Source of the DNA: UBA7672 sp035995285
GTDB taxonomy: Bacteria; Pseudomonadota; Alphaproteobacteria; Caulobacterales; Hyphomonadaceae
Direction: 5' to 3'
Assembly (NCBI GenBank): GCA_035995285.1
Contig: DASYKO010000170.1
Span: 1-26,878, forward strand
DNA: 26,878 nt
A program made the position numbers and the translations under genes. Shown piece after piece: positions 14,403 to 23,458 of the stretch (its first letter is position 1; the number at the start of each line of letters is the position of its first letter). Under the pieces are notes generated by a model. The model was not told where the DNA came from. It saw nothing but the letters and a program-made list of their open reading frames with translations, and did no database searches.

Positions 14403-16706
14403 TTGAGCGAGCGCAGCAAATCTCCGGACAAGGGCGGCCAGCCGCCTCGTCCCCCCGCGGGCGGGGGGACCGGGGCGAAGCTTTTGCTGAGCCGGCTGCG
14501 CGCCCTGATGGCCAGCCAGGCGCAGGATCCCAAGCGGCTGGACCGGGTGGTCGAGCTGATCGGCAACACCATGGTGGCCGATGTCTGCTCCATCTACCTG
14601 CGCACCGAGGATGAAGCGCTGCTCCTGATGGCGACCAAGGGCCTCAGGCCGGAAGCCGTGGGACGGACGCGGATGAAGGAGAATGAGGGCCTTGTCGGCC
14701 TGGTGTCGGCGACGGCGCGGCCACTGAGGCTGAAGGACGCCTTCTCCCACCCGAGATTCTCCTACCGGCCAGAGACGGGGGAAGACCCGTTCCACTCCTT
14801 CATGGGCGTGCCGATCCTGCGCGGCGGGCGCGTGCTGGGTGTGCTGGTCGTGCAGAACACGGCCGAGCGGACCTATGACGACGAGGAAGTCGAGGCGCTG
14901 CAGACCATCGCCATGGTGCTGGCGGAGCTGGTGGCGGCGGCTGCCGATACGCTGGCGGCGGGCCTGAAGCAGACGCGGCCTGTGGAGCTGACCGGGCGGG
15001 TGCTGAACGAGGGTTTGGCGCAGGGCAAAGTGTTTCTCTACGACCCGGTGGTGCCGCCTGCGCGGCTGTTCGCTGCGGATGCGGAGCTGGAAGAGCGGCG
15101 GCTCAACGAGGCGCTGGAAGCTTTGCGCGCGTCGATCGACGCGATGCTGACGCGGGCAGGGCCGGTGCTGTTCGGCGACAGCCGGGATGTGCTCGAGACC
15201 TACCGTCTGTTTGCGCACGATCCGAGCTGGGAAGCGCGGCTGGTCGAGGCGGTGCGGACGGGTCTTTCGGCCGAGGCTGCGGTCGACCGGGTGCGGCGCG
15301 AGCACAGGGCGCGGCTGGAGAGTGCGCGCGATTCCATGATGCGGGAGCGGCTGCACGATCTCGAGGATCTCGAGAACCGGCTGCTGCGGATGCTGGACGG
15401 AAATGGCGGCGGCGGGCGTGAGGCGCCTCCGGGGTCGATCCTGGTGGCGAGCCGGATCGGGCCAGCCGAGCTTCTGGAGTATCGGGACTCGGACCTGGCG
15501 GCGATTGCGCTGGAGGAGGCGGGGGCAGGCTCTCACGCCGCCATCGTGGCGCGGGCCATGGGCGTGCCGGCGGTCGGCGGGCTGACCGGCCTGGTGACGC
15601 GGGCGGAAGACGGCGACCTGATGATCGTCGATGGCGAGAGCGGAACGGTGCATATCCGCCCGGCCATCGATATCGTCACCAATTTCCAGGCTCGGGTGAG
15701 CCTGTCCGAGCAGAAGCAGGCCGAGCTTTCCCTTTTGAGGGACAAGCCGGCGATTTCGACCGACGGGGTGGAGGTCGACCTTTTCATCAATGCCGGGCTG
15801 AGCTTCGACCTCGACCATCTGGATGAGGTGGGGGCCAAGGGCGTCGGGCTGTTCCGGACCGAATTCCAGTTCATGGCGTCCGAGACCATGCCGGGGCTGG
15901 ACGAGCAGGCGACCTTCTACAAGTCGGTCATCGAACGGGCAGGCGACCGGCCGGTGGTGTTCCGGACCATCGACCTGGGGGGCGACAAAATAGCGCCCTT
16001 CATGGGGAGGAGAGAGCGGGAGGAGAACCCGGCGCTGGGCTGGCGGGCGCTGCGCATGGCCCTCGACCACCCGTTCTTCTTCCGGCGGCAGCTGAGGGCG
16101 CTGATCCGCGCTTCGCGCAACCGGGAGCTGCGGCTGATGTTCCCGATGGTGGCGACCGTGGAGGAGTTCGAGGCGGCAAGGCGGCTGCTCGATTCGGAGA
16201 TGGAATGGGCGGTGAAGTTCGGCCGCGACCTGCCCGACCGGCTCTATGTCGGGGCCATGGTGGAGACGCCTTCGCTGGCCTTCTCGATCGATAGCCTCAA
16301 GGGGAAAGCGGACTTCCTTTCCGTAGGGACGAACGACCTGATGCAGTTCTTTTTCGCTGCAGACAGGGACAATGCGAGACTGACCGGGCGCTATGACATC
16401 CTGTCCAAGCCGGCGCTGCGGCTGCTGCAGCGGATGCAGCAGAGGGCGGAGGAGGCGGATCTGCCGATCACCATCTGCGGCGAAAGCGCAGGCCGTCCGC
16501 TGGAAGCGCTGACCCTGATTGCTCTGGGCTATAGGCGGTTGTCGATGCAGGCCTCGCGGATTGCGCCGGTGAAGCTGCTCATTCGTTCCGTAGACGTGTC
16601 GAAACTGACCAAAGAGGTCCAGGCGGTGCTCGATTCCAAAGACCAGGGCGAGCCGATTCGTAACTCAATTTTAAGCATCGCCATCGGGCTCGGCCTGAAG
16701 ATTTAG
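14403..16706 (+). CDS. ptsP: Phosphoenolpyruvate-protein phosphotransferase PtsP (nitrogen PTS enzyme I)
   Basis: A 767-residue enzyme I of the nitrogen phosphotransferase system, which moves phosphate from PEP to NPr and in turn signals nitrogen and carbon state. Residues about 35-180 form a GAF sensor domain (RVVELIGNTMVADVCSIYLR). The PTS enzyme I N-domain follows, with the phosphorylated histidine His378 in GSHAAIVARAMG. The C-terminal PEP-binding barrel has FRTEFQFM, SVGTNDLMQFFFAADRDN and catalytic Cys692 in ICGESAG. The frame starts with TTG at 14403; there is no ATG before the GAF domain and only a modest GGGA site, so the exact start is uncertain. It lies in the conserved lysC-ptsP neighbourhood but is here separated from lysC by about 3 kb. 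Confidence 0.95.
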   Translation: MSERSKSPDKGGQPPRPPAGGGTGAKLLLSRLRALMASQAQDPKRLDRVVELIGNTMVADVCSIYLRTEDEALLLMATKGLRPEAVGRTRMKENEGLVGLVSATARPLRLKDAFSHPRFSYRPETGEDPFHSFMGVPILRGGRVLGVLVVQNTAERTYDDEEVEALQTIAMVLAELVAAAADTLAAGLKQTRPVELTGRVLNEGLAQGKVFLYDPVVPPARLFAADAELEERRLNEALEALRASIDAMLTRAGPVLFGDSRDVLETYRLFAHDPSWEARLVEAVRTGLSAEAAVDRVRREHRARLESARDSMMRERLHDLEDLENRLLRMLDGNGGGGREAPPGSILVASRIGPAELLEYRDSDLAAIALEEAGAGSHAAIVARAMGVPAVGGLTGLVTRAEDGDLMIVDGESGTVHIRPAIDIVTNFQARVSLSEQKQAELSLLRDKPAISTDGVEVDLFINAGLSFDLDHLDEVGAKGVGLFRTEFQFMASETMPGLDEQATFYKSVIERAGDRPVVFRTIDLGGDKIAPFMGRREREENPALGWRALRMALDHPFFFRRQLRALIRASRNRELRLMFPMVATVEEFEAARRLLDSEMEWAVKFGRDLPDRLYVGAMVETPSLAFSIDSLKGKADFLSVGTNDLMQFFFAADRDNARLTGRYDILSKPALRLLQRMQQRAEEADLPITICGESAGRPLEALTLIALGYRRLSMQASRIAPVKLLIRSVDVSKLTKEVQAVLDSKDQGEPIRNSILSIAIGLGLKI

Positions 16707-16818
16707 GTTGTGGCGATAGGGGGCTCGCCTTACCTTCCATCAATCACTTGTTAGGGCGCGGGGCATAAAGCGGGAGAGCGTGTCTTAGGGGCACTGCGCT
16801 ACCGTTTCGGACAGATGT

Positions 16819-18066
16819 ATGAGCGGCGTGGTTAAAGACGATCCGATCCCAGATGCGGCTTCCGACAAGACCGTTGCCAGTGCTGGCGACGCAGAGCCCG
16901 GTCATGCCGAAGCTCCTGCTGCTGCGCCTGCTGAATCCGACACCAAGCACAATCGCAAGGGCGCGCCTTTCCTGCGCGTCGTGACGGGCGATGCGGCCTC
17001 CGATTTCGTGGCTGAGCTTCCCCCGCAGGATCAGGCCCCGACGCCGGACGTGCTGCCGAACCAGCGCATCGGTTCGGCCATCCGCTCGCGCCGCGAGACG
17101 CTGGGCTATTCGCTCGACCAGGTCGCCAAGGACACCCGCGTCCACCTCTCGCACCTGCGTGCGATCGAGGACATGACGCCGAACCTTCTGGGCGCTCCGG
17201 TCTACGCCAAGGGCTATATCCGCGCCTATGCGCGCTATCTCGGCCTCGACGAGATGTCGACGCTGGAGCGCTATCTGCGCGAGTGCGCCATCCTCAAGGA
17301 TCCCGAGAAGCACGAGATCGCCCCGCCGCAGACGGGCAGGCACCTGCCGGCGACCGTGCCGGTGCTCGGCTTTCTCATCGTCGCCCTGATCGGCGGCGCG
17401 GCTGCGGCCTTCTTCATGAATGGCGGCGGTGGCGGCAAAGGCCCCACGACGGCCGAGGCGAATGCGCCTCCGGTTGCGTCGACTGATGGTTCGACGGTTG
17501 CCGCGGCGGTTGATCCGGTTCCTGTGCAGCAGCTGCGCATCGTCGCCCTGCGCCGCTCCCTGCTGGATGTGCGCTCGTCCGACGGCACCAAGTTTCTCCA
17601 CCGCGACCTTGAGCCCGGCGAGGGCTTCACGGTTCGCATGGGCGCAGACTGGACGGTCTCGGCGCTGGAAGATGGGTCCGCCTTCGAATGGCGGCTGGGC
17701 GACAAGTCGCTCGGCCTGATGGGCGAGACGCCGACCCCGATCAACTCGCAGAGCGCGGACACGATCGTTGCGACGCGCACGCCGATCGAACCGGTGGCGG
17801 CGGCGCCTGAGCTGACGGACGCCGAGAAGCTGAATGCTGCGCCGGGCGCTACGCCTGCGCCGGCTGGAGCTGCTCCGGCCACGACAGCGGCGCCGGGCGC
17901 GGCCGCACCCGGGAAGCCCAAGCCGCGTCCCAAGCCCGTGACGCCGCCTGCGGGTGAGCCGGAAGTTGCGGCGCCGACAGCTGCTGCGACTGCGCCCGCC
18001 AAGCCTGCCACCCCGGCTCAGGATCCGGCGCTGGCGGCCTATCCGAACCAGCCGCCTCCGCAGTAG
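16819..18066 (+). CDS. rodZ: RodZ-like helix-turn-helix membrane protein
   Basis: A 415-residue bitopic membrane protein with RodZ architecture: an acidic, alanine-rich N-terminal tail, a Cro/RodZ-type helix-turn-helix at residues about 80-145 (GSAIRSRRETLGYSLDQVAK, KGYIRAYARYLGLDE), one membrane span at about 176-200 (VPVLGFLIVALIGGAAAAFF), a periplasmic DUF4115-like domain at about 235-315 and a proline/alanine-rich C-terminus. RodZ couples MreB filaments to the cell-wall elongation machinery; here that role is inferred from architecture. The long N-terminal tail ahead of the HTH is unlike E. coli RodZ. The gene precedes ispG in the same direction, a common pairing. Confidence 0.85.
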   Translation: MSGVVKDDPIPDAASDKTVASAGDAEPGHAEAPAAAPAESDTKHNRKGAPFLRVVTGDAASDFVAELPPQDQAPTPDVLPNQRIGSAIRSRRETLGYSLDQVAKDTRVHLSHLRAIEDMTPNLLGAPVYAKGYIRAYARYLGLDEMSTLERYLRECAILKDPEKHEIAPPQTGRHLPATVPVLGFLIVALIGGAAAAFFMNGGGGGKGPTTAEANAPPVASTDGSTVAAAVDPVPVQQLRIVALRRSLLDVRSSDGTKFLHRDLEPGEGFTVRMGADWTVSALEDGSAFEWRLGDKSLGLMGETPTPINSQSADTIVATRTPIEPVAAAPELTDAEKLNAAPGATPAPAGAAPATTAAPGAAAPGKPKPRPKPVTPPAGEPEVAAPTAAATAPAKPATPAQDPALAAYPNQPPPQ

Positions 18067-18215
18067 GCTCGTAACCTTCGTACTTTTGTCAGCGCATTGC
18101 CCTGTAATGAGGGGGATTGCCTGATTGCGGCTGCAGGAATGCCGCGTGGGGGTGGGCTTTACTGCAGTAGGCGAACGGGCCACATCCCATGTGGCGCAGG
18201 CTATACGGACCATCG

Positions 18216-19355
18216 ATGAGCGGCGACGATATCCATCACCTTCGGCCCTGGCGGACGATCCACCGGCGCAAGTCGCGCGTGATCAGCGTGGGCAACCTGA
18301 AAGTCGGCGGCGACAATCCGATCCACGTCCAGTCGATGACCAATACGCCGACGTCGGACGCCAAGGCGACGATCGACCAGATCCGGCGGCTGGAGGAAGC
18401 GGGCGCGGATATCGTGCGGGTGTCGTGCCCGGATGAGGAGTCCACCGCGGCGATGCCGGAGATCTGCCGGGCGGCGAATGTCCCGATCGTTGCGGACATC
18501 CATTTCCACTACAAGCGCGCGCTCGAGGCGGCAAAGGCCGGGGCGGCGTGCCTGCGCATCAATCCGGGCAATATCGGCAATGCGCAACGCGTGAAGGAAG
18601 TCGTGCAGGCGGCCAAGGATCATGGCTGTTCGATGCGGATCGGCGTGAACGGCGGCTCGCTGGAGCGGCACCTGCTGGAGAAGTATGGCGAGCCTTGCCC
18701 GGAGGCGATGGTGGAAAGCGCGCTGGACCATGCGCGCATCCTCGATGACCATGACTTCCGCGAATACAAGATTTCGGTGAAGGCGTCGGACCCGTTCATG
18801 ACGGTGGCGGCCTATCACCAGCTGGCGGAGGCGACGGATGCGCCGCTGCATCTGGGCGTTACCGAAGCAGGCGGGCAGCGGATCGGGACGGTGAAGTCCT
18901 CGATCGGCATCGGCTCGCTGCTCTGGGCCGGGATCGGCGATACGATCCGCGTCTCGCTGTCGGCTGAGCCGGAGGAGGAGATCCGGGTCGGGTTCGACAT
19001 TCTCAAGTCGCTCGGCATCCGGACGCGCGGCGTCAACATCATCTCGTGCCCGAGTTGCGCGCGGCAGGGGTTCGACGTGATCCGCACGGTGGAGGCGCTG
19101 GAGCAGCGGCTGGCGCATATCGCCGAGCCGATCTCGCTGTCGATCATCGGCTGCGTGGTCAACGGGCCGGGTGAGGCGACGATGACGGACCTGGGCTTCA
19201 CCGGCGGCGGCAAGGACGCCGGCATGATGTATGTGTCGGGCAAGCCCGACCATAAGGTTTCCAACGCCGAGATGATCGACCGCATCGTCGAGCGGGTGGA
19301 AGCGCGGGCGGCGGCCTATCGGGCTGCGAAGACGCCGGTGAAGGCTGCCGAATAA
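18216..19355 (+). CDS. ispG: 4-hydroxy-3-methylbut-2-enyl diphosphate synthase IspG (GcpE)
   Basis: A 379-residue iron-sulfur enzyme of the MEP isoprenoid pathway, converting ME-cPP to HMBPP. The N-terminal barrel has VQSMTNT, GADIVRVSCPDEES and INPGNIG. The C-terminal part carries the cluster ligands Cys278 and Cys281 (SCPSC), Cys313 (GCVVNGPGE) and Glu320. I chose ATG 18216 (MSGDDIHHLRPW...) because family members start just before the HIRPWR-type motif; an in-frame ATG at 18189 would add nine residues and cannot be excluded. It follows the RodZ-like gene. The product feeds polyprenyl precursors for ubiquinone and the cell wall, matching the ubiG and coq7 neighbours. Confidence 0.97.
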   Translation: MSGDDIHHLRPWRTIHRRKSRVISVGNLKVGGDNPIHVQSMTNTPTSDAKATIDQIRRLEEAGADIVRVSCPDEESTAAMPEICRAANVPIVADIHFHYKRALEAAKAGAACLRINPGNIGNAQRVKEVVQAAKDHGCSMRIGVNGGSLERHLLEKYGEPCPEAMVESALDHARILDDHDFREYKISVKASDPFMTVAAYHQLAEATDAPLHLGVTEAGGQRIGTVKSSIGIGSLLWAGIGDTIRVSLSAEPEEEIRVGFDILKSLGIRTRGVNIISCPSCARQGFDVIRTVEALEQRLAHIAEPISLSIIGCVVNGPGEATMTDLGFTGGGKDAGMMYVSGKPDHKVSNAEMIDRIVERVEARAAAYRAAKTPVKAAE

Positions 19356-19409
19356 GTCCTATCGAACAAGCCCCGATGTGAACTAGCCATCCCTGCCGCC
19401 GGGAAGTAG

Positions 19410-19421
19410 GTTTTCGAAAAC
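19410..19421. promoter_or_regulatory. 12-base perfect palindrome upstream of the PQQ dehydrogenase
   Basis: GTTTTCGAAAAC is a perfect palindrome in the 83-base gap before the dehydrogenase gene, 17 bases ahead of its start codon and next to its ribosome site. It could be an operator for a dimeric repressor. Only one copy is seen, so this is suggestive. Confidence 0.35.
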
Positions 19422-19438
19422 GTACGGGGAGAGGCAGC

Positions 19439-21346
19439 ATGAGGCTTTCAGTTCTTGGCGCCATTCTGGGCGGGGCGGCGGTCGGCGCGTTTGCAACGAC
19501 GGCGGCGTTTGCGCAGCAGGCCCCGTCTCAAACCCCGCCACAGACCGCTCCGCAGGGTGGCGCCCAGCAGCAGGCCCAGGCTCAGGCCGCCTGGGTGGCG
19601 GCGCATGGCGAGGAACTGTTCAACGCCAAGTGCAAGTCGTGCCACGATCCTGCAGTCGACCGGGCGCCGAACAAGAACGTGCTCGCTTCGTACAATGGCG
19701 AGGTGATCATCAATGCGCTGAGCGCAGGCGGCATGATGCAGCCCATGGCGGCGGACATGGGTCCCGACGACATCCGCGCAGTCGCTGTCTACCTCACGGG
19801 CCGCGCCGAAATGCGGCCCGCGTTCGACACGGCCAACGAAGCTTCCAATCCGTGCCCGGCCTCGAACACGTTCAAGGCTTCGGGCCCGTCCTGGAGCGGG
19901 TGGAGCCCCAATGTCGAGGCGACGCGCATGTCGACGAACTCCACCATCAAGGCGAAGGATGCGCCGAATCTTAAGGTCAAATGGGCGTTCGCCTACCAGG
20001 GCGGCCGCTATGGCCAGCCGGCCATCTACGGCAACCGCGTCTTCGTCACCTCTTCCTCTGGCATCGCCTATGCGCTTGACCGGTCGACGGGGTGCGTGGC
20101 CTGGCAGTTCAAGCTGCCGGCGGGTATCCGCATCACGCCGTCGGTGGACAAGAATCCGAAATCGCCCTCGGGCTACGCAGTCTATTTCGGCGACTACGCG
20201 CACAATGTGTATGCGCTGGACGCGGCCAACGGTCAGCAGATCTGGAAGGTCAATGTCGAGCCGCATCCGCGCGCGGTGTTGACGGGAGCGCCGGTGCTCT
20301 ACAAGGACAAGCTCTACGTGCCGGTGTCGTCATGGGAGGAGACGATCTCCTCCGTCGCCAACTATCAGTGCTGCACGTTCAGCGGCTCGGTGGCGGCGAT
20401 CGACGTCAAGACCGGAACCATTGACTGGCAGACGCATGTGTTGCCGGCGCCCAAGCCCAACAGGGCCAACGCGGCAGGCACGCAAATGCTCGGGCCCGCA
20501 GGCGCGGCCATCTGGTCGGCGCCGACGATCGATACGAAACGCGGCCTCATCTACGTGACGACCGGCGACAGCTATACCGACGTCAAGGAGGATGCCTCCG
20601 ACGCCGTGGTCGCGATGGACCTCAAGACCGGCGCCATCAGGTGGAAGCGCCAGATGACGGAGAACGACAACTTCCTCACCGGCTGCCCGCCGCAGCGCCC
20701 CTCCATCAACTGCCCCACGCCGACCGGGCCGGACCATGACTTCGGCGCCTCGGCCATCCTCAAGCACCTGCCTAACGGCAAGGACATCCTGTTGGCCGGG
20801 CAGAAGTCGGGCCAGGTCTATGGCGTCAATCCGGATGACGGCGCGGTGCTGTGGCAGCAGCGCTTCGGCCGCGGCGGCGCCCTTGGCGGCGTCGAATGGG
20901 GCATGGCGGCGGACGATGAGCATGTCTATGCCGCGGTGAATCAGGGCGGCGGGGCGGGCATCTATGCGATGAACCTCGCCGATGGTTCGCTGGCCTGGCA
21001 GCAGCGGGGCGTCTCGCCCGCCAAGTGCAGCTTCAAGTCGGCGCGCTGCGGCAACGGATATTCCGCGCCGCCGAGCGTGGCCAATGGCGTGGTCTATGCG
21101 CCCAACCAGGACGGCCACATCCGCGCGTTCGAGGCCAAGACCGGCAAGCCGCTGTGGGATTATGATGCAGGCGCAGAGACCTACGAGACCGTCAACGGCG
21201 TCAAGGATCAGCACGGCGGCAATTTCGACGGCTCGGGCCTGGCGTTTGCAGGCGACATGGCCTTTGCCATGTCGGGCTATAACGGCGCCTCGGGATCGTC
21301 TGGGCCGAACAACGTGCTGCTGGCGTTTTCGGTGAACGGCAAGTAG
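19439..21346 (+). CDS. Secreted cytochrome c - PQQ-dependent dehydrogenase (polyvinyl-alcohol dehydrogenase-like)
   Basis: A 635-residue periplasmic quinohemoprotein. A signal peptide (residues 1-25, ending AAFA) and a Gln/Pro linker lead to a c-type cytochrome domain with CKSCH at residues 65-69 and a probable Met ligand in GGMMQPMAADM. After it comes a PQQ-type beta-propeller with repeated W-x-(Y/F)-x-G-like blades (VYALDAANGQQIWKV, IYAMNLADGSLAWQQ). A vicinal Cys-Cys (NYQCCTFSG) recalls the disulfide next to PQQ in quinoprotein alcohol dehydrogenases. The N-terminal heme order matches polyvinyl-alcohol dehydrogenase and related enzymes, but the substrate is not known. ATG 19439 has a strong GGGGAGAGG site. 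A lipoprotein esterase follows after 36 bases, probably co-transcribed. No PQQ synthesis genes are present here. Confidence 0.9.
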   Translation: MRLSVLGAILGGAAVGAFATTAAFAQQAPSQTPPQTAPQGGAQQQAQAQAAWVAAHGEELFNAKCKSCHDPAVDRAPNKNVLASYNGEVIINALSAGGMMQPMAADMGPDDIRAVAVYLTGRAEMRPAFDTANEASNPCPASNTFKASGPSWSGWSPNVEATRMSTNSTIKAKDAPNLKVKWAFAYQGGRYGQPAIYGNRVFVTSSSGIAYALDRSTGCVAWQFKLPAGIRITPSVDKNPKSPSGYAVYFGDYAHNVYALDAANGQQIWKVNVEPHPRAVLTGAPVLYKDKLYVPVSSWEETISSVANYQCCTFSGSVAAIDVKTGTIDWQTHVLPAPKPNRANAAGTQMLGPAGAAIWSAPTIDTKRGLIYVTTGDSYTDVKEDASDAVVAMDLKTGAIRWKRQMTENDNFLTGCPPQRPSINCPTPTGPDHDFGASAILKHLPNGKDILLAGQKSGQVYGVNPDDGAVLWQQRFGRGGALGGVEWGMAADDEHVYAAVNQGGGAGIYAMNLADGSLAWQQRGVSPAKCSFKSARCGNGYSAPPSVANGVVYAPNQDGHIRAFEAKTGKPLWDYDAGAETYETVNGVKDQHGGNFDGSGLAFAGDMAFAMSGYNGASGSSGPNNVLLAFSVNGK

Positions 21347-21382
21347 CCGCCCGCTCGCCGGGCAATAAGGACGGAGCGGGGA

Positions 21383-22705
21383 ATGGGGCTGTTTGCACGG
21401 GTCGTTGCAGGCGCTGTCCTGTTCGCAGCGGCTGCCTGCACGCCGCTGGGGCTGAACACGGCGTCCACCAACATCCAGAAGGAAGAAGCGGCTCATCCGG
21501 CTGTGCTGGGCGCGTTCGAGGGCGATGCGCCGGTGACGAGCGCGGAGGAGTGGACGAGGCGGCGCGTGCCTCTCCTCAGGGCGGCGTTCGAGAAGGAGGT
21601 CTACGGGCCGGTGCCGCAGGAGCTGCATGGTTCGGTGGTGTCGCGCCGCGTGGTCGATACGAATTTCGCCAATGGCGCGGGCGTGCTCGAAGAGATCGAT
21701 GTGCGCATTGGAGAGGGCGAGAGCGCACCGCGTTTCCGCATCGCCATCGCACTGCCGAGGGGCGCCGCCGCGGACCACAAGGTTCCGCTGATTCTCAACC
21801 AGAATTTCTGCGGCAATGCCGGGACGTTCGACATGCAAGAGCTGTCGGATGGCGGCTGCATGAACCATGGGGCCATGTCGAGCGTGATCCGGCTGATCTT
21901 CGGCAAGTACATCATGACCGGGCCGAACCAGATGATCCTGGAGCGCGGCTATGCCTACGCCACCATGTATGCCGGGCCGTTCGCGGCGGATGATCCTGCA
22001 GCCGCCCAGGTGCAGCTTGAGGCGCTGGGCCGGATGCTGCCGGAGGGGCGCAAGCCGCAGGGCGTGGTTGCGGTGTGGGCGGCGGGCTTCGGCTGGGCGC
22101 TCGACGTGCTGGAGGCAGATCCGCGGATCGATGCTTCGAAGACGGCGGTGTGGGGGCATTCGCGGCAGGGCAAGGCGGCGCTGCTGGCGGCTGCGTTCGA
22201 TCCGCGCATCGAGGCGGTGATCCCGCTGCAGGCCGGCAAGGGCGGGGCGACGCTGACGCGCGCCTATGCCGGTGAGAGCGTGAAGCAGATCACCAAATCA
22301 TATCCGCACTGGTTTGCGCCGAACTACACGCGCTATGCCGACCATGAGGCGGACATACCGGTCGATCAGCATCAGCTGATTGCGATGGTGGCGCCGCGGC
22401 CGGTGATGTTGGGCAATGGCTGGAAGGATGTATGGTCGGATCCCAACGGCGCTTATCGTTCTGCGCTGGGCGCAAGCCCGGTCTACCAGCTGATGGGCAA
22501 GCGCGGGCTGGGGCAGGCGGGCATGAAGGATTCACCCGAGATCAAGGGCGCGCCTTCGAACAAGGATCGCGCCGAGATGGGCGAGCTCGAATGGTTCATC
22601 CGCCCCGGCGGCCACGGCGTGCGCGTCGTCGACTGGGACGAGATGCTGGCCTTCTGCGACAGGTGGATCGGGCCCCAGAAAAACAGCGAGCCTGTGAAGC
22701 AGTAG
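21383..22705 (+). CDS. CE15-like (glucuronoyl esterase-type) alpha/beta-hydrolase lipoprotein
   Basis: A 440-residue hydrolase. The lipoprotein signal ends in AAAAC with Cys19, so it is anchored in the envelope. The alpha/beta-hydrolase core shows a GHSRQGKAALLAAAFDPRI block with nucleophile Ser260 and the family arginine and lysine, and His411 in PGGHGVRVVDWDEML as the likely catalytic histidine. This GxSRxGK pattern is typical of CE15 4-O-methyl-glucuronoyl methylesterases and relatives, which cut ester links between lignin and glucuronoxylan. Substrate is inferred from the family. ATG 21383 follows GGAGCGGGG, 36 bases after the PQQ dehydrogenase. It converges with a GST gene, the stop codons being 2 bases apart. 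Confidence 0.82.
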   Translation: MGLFARVVAGAVLFAAAACTPLGLNTASTNIQKEEAAHPAVLGAFEGDAPVTSAEEWTRRRVPLLRAAFEKEVYGPVPQELHGSVVSRRVVDTNFANGAGVLEEIDVRIGEGESAPRFRIAIALPRGAAADHKVPLILNQNFCGNAGTFDMQELSDGGCMNHGAMSSVIRLIFGKYIMTGPNQMILERGYAYATMYAGPFAADDPAAAQVQLEALGRMLPEGRKPQGVVAVWAAGFGWALDVLEADPRIDASKTAVWGHSRQGKAALLAAAFDPRIEAVIPLQAGKGGATLTRAYAGESVKQITKSYPHWFAPNYTRYADHEADIPVDQHQLIAMVAPRPVMLGNGWKDVWSDPNGAYRSALGASPVYQLMGKRGLGQAGMKDSPEIKGAPSNKDRAEMGELEWFIRPGGHGVRVVDWDEMLAFCDRWIGPQKNSEPVKQ

Positions 22706-22707
22706 CT

Positions 22708-23358
22708 TCAATCCTTCTGCGCGTTCTTGAAGACCGCCAGCTGGGCCTCGAACGCGCGCTTGTAGGCGGGGCGGGCTTCGGCGCGGGCGACGTAGGCGGC
22801 GAGCGTCGGGTATTCGTTGAGAAGGCCGGACAGTCGCAGCCTCTGGATCACGTGCACCATCATGATGTCGGCCGCGCTGAAGGCGCCGTCGAGCCATTCG
22901 GAATCGCCAAGACGCGCGGACAGTTGGTTTAACCGGACGCGGATACGGTCCAGGACTGCGGGCATGCGGTCCTTGGTCCAGGGCTTGTCGCCTTCGGCGA
23001 ACTTGGCGGATTGGAGTTCGTAGATCGGCAGCTCCACGGTGTTGACCGCGGCGAACATCCAGCTGATCGCGCGCGCCCGGGCGTTGGGGTCCTTCGGCAG
23101 GAGGCCCGGGTGGGTTTCGGCGATATGGAGGATGATCGAGCCTGTCTCGAACAGGGTGAGATCGCCTTCTTCATAGGTCGGGATCTGGCCGAAGGGCTGG
23201 AGCGCCATGTGCGCCGGTTCCTTCATTGCCTTGAACGAGACGAGGCGGACATCATAGGGCTGGCCAGCTTCCTCGAAAGCCCAGCGGACGCGCATGTCCC
23301 GCGCCAGCCCCTGGCCGCGGTCGGGAGAGGCTTCAAAGGCGGTGATGGTGGGGGTCAT
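22708..23358 (-). CDS. Glutathione S-transferase family protein
   Basis: A 216-residue two-domain GST. The N-terminal thioredoxin-like part contains RVRWAFEEAGQPYDVRLVSF, the cis-proline motif GQIPTYEEGD and the glutathione-binding LFETGSIILHIAE. The C-terminal helical domain has WLDGAFSAADIMMVHVIQRL with the conserved N-cap Asp. The usual catalytic residue near the N-terminus is not obvious, and the specific substrate is unknown. ATG 23358 has AGGAGA with a 6-base gap. It is the last of three minus-strand genes (M13 peptidase, orphan, GST) and converges with the esterase gene, leaving no space for a terminator between them. Confidence 0.93.
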   Translation of the reverse strand: MTPTITAFEASPDRGQGLARDMRVRWAFEEAGQPYDVRLVSFKAMKEPAHMALQPFGQIPTYEEGDLTLFETGSIILHIAETHPGLLPKDPNARARAISWMFAAVNTVELPIYELQSAKFAEGDKPWTKDRMPAVLDRIRVRLNQLSARLGDSEWLDGAFSAADIMMVHVIQRLRLSGLLNEYPTLAAYVARAEARPAYKRAFEAQLAVFKNAQKD

Positions 23359-23458
23359 CGTTTGTCTCCTGTCTGGGCGTCATCGGAACGACGAATGGGG
23401 CGGGCGAGAGCCGACACCCCTCCTGCAGAATATTAGTGCGATAAGAGCGCGATAAGTA

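Noticed and set aside
13941..16070. 709-residue minus-strand frame
   Set aside because: Antisense to ptsP, with Arg/His/Pro-rich shadow composition. Only its in-register neighbour 13754-14149 has a signal peptide and ribosome site.
16712..16729. Hairpin GGCGA/TCGCC after ptsP as a terminator
   Set aside because: The stem has five base pairs with a long loop and no T-run, so it is too weak to annotate.
20330..22159. 609-residue minus-strand frame
   Set aside because: Shadow of the PQQ dehydrogenase and CE15-like genes; no recognisable motif.
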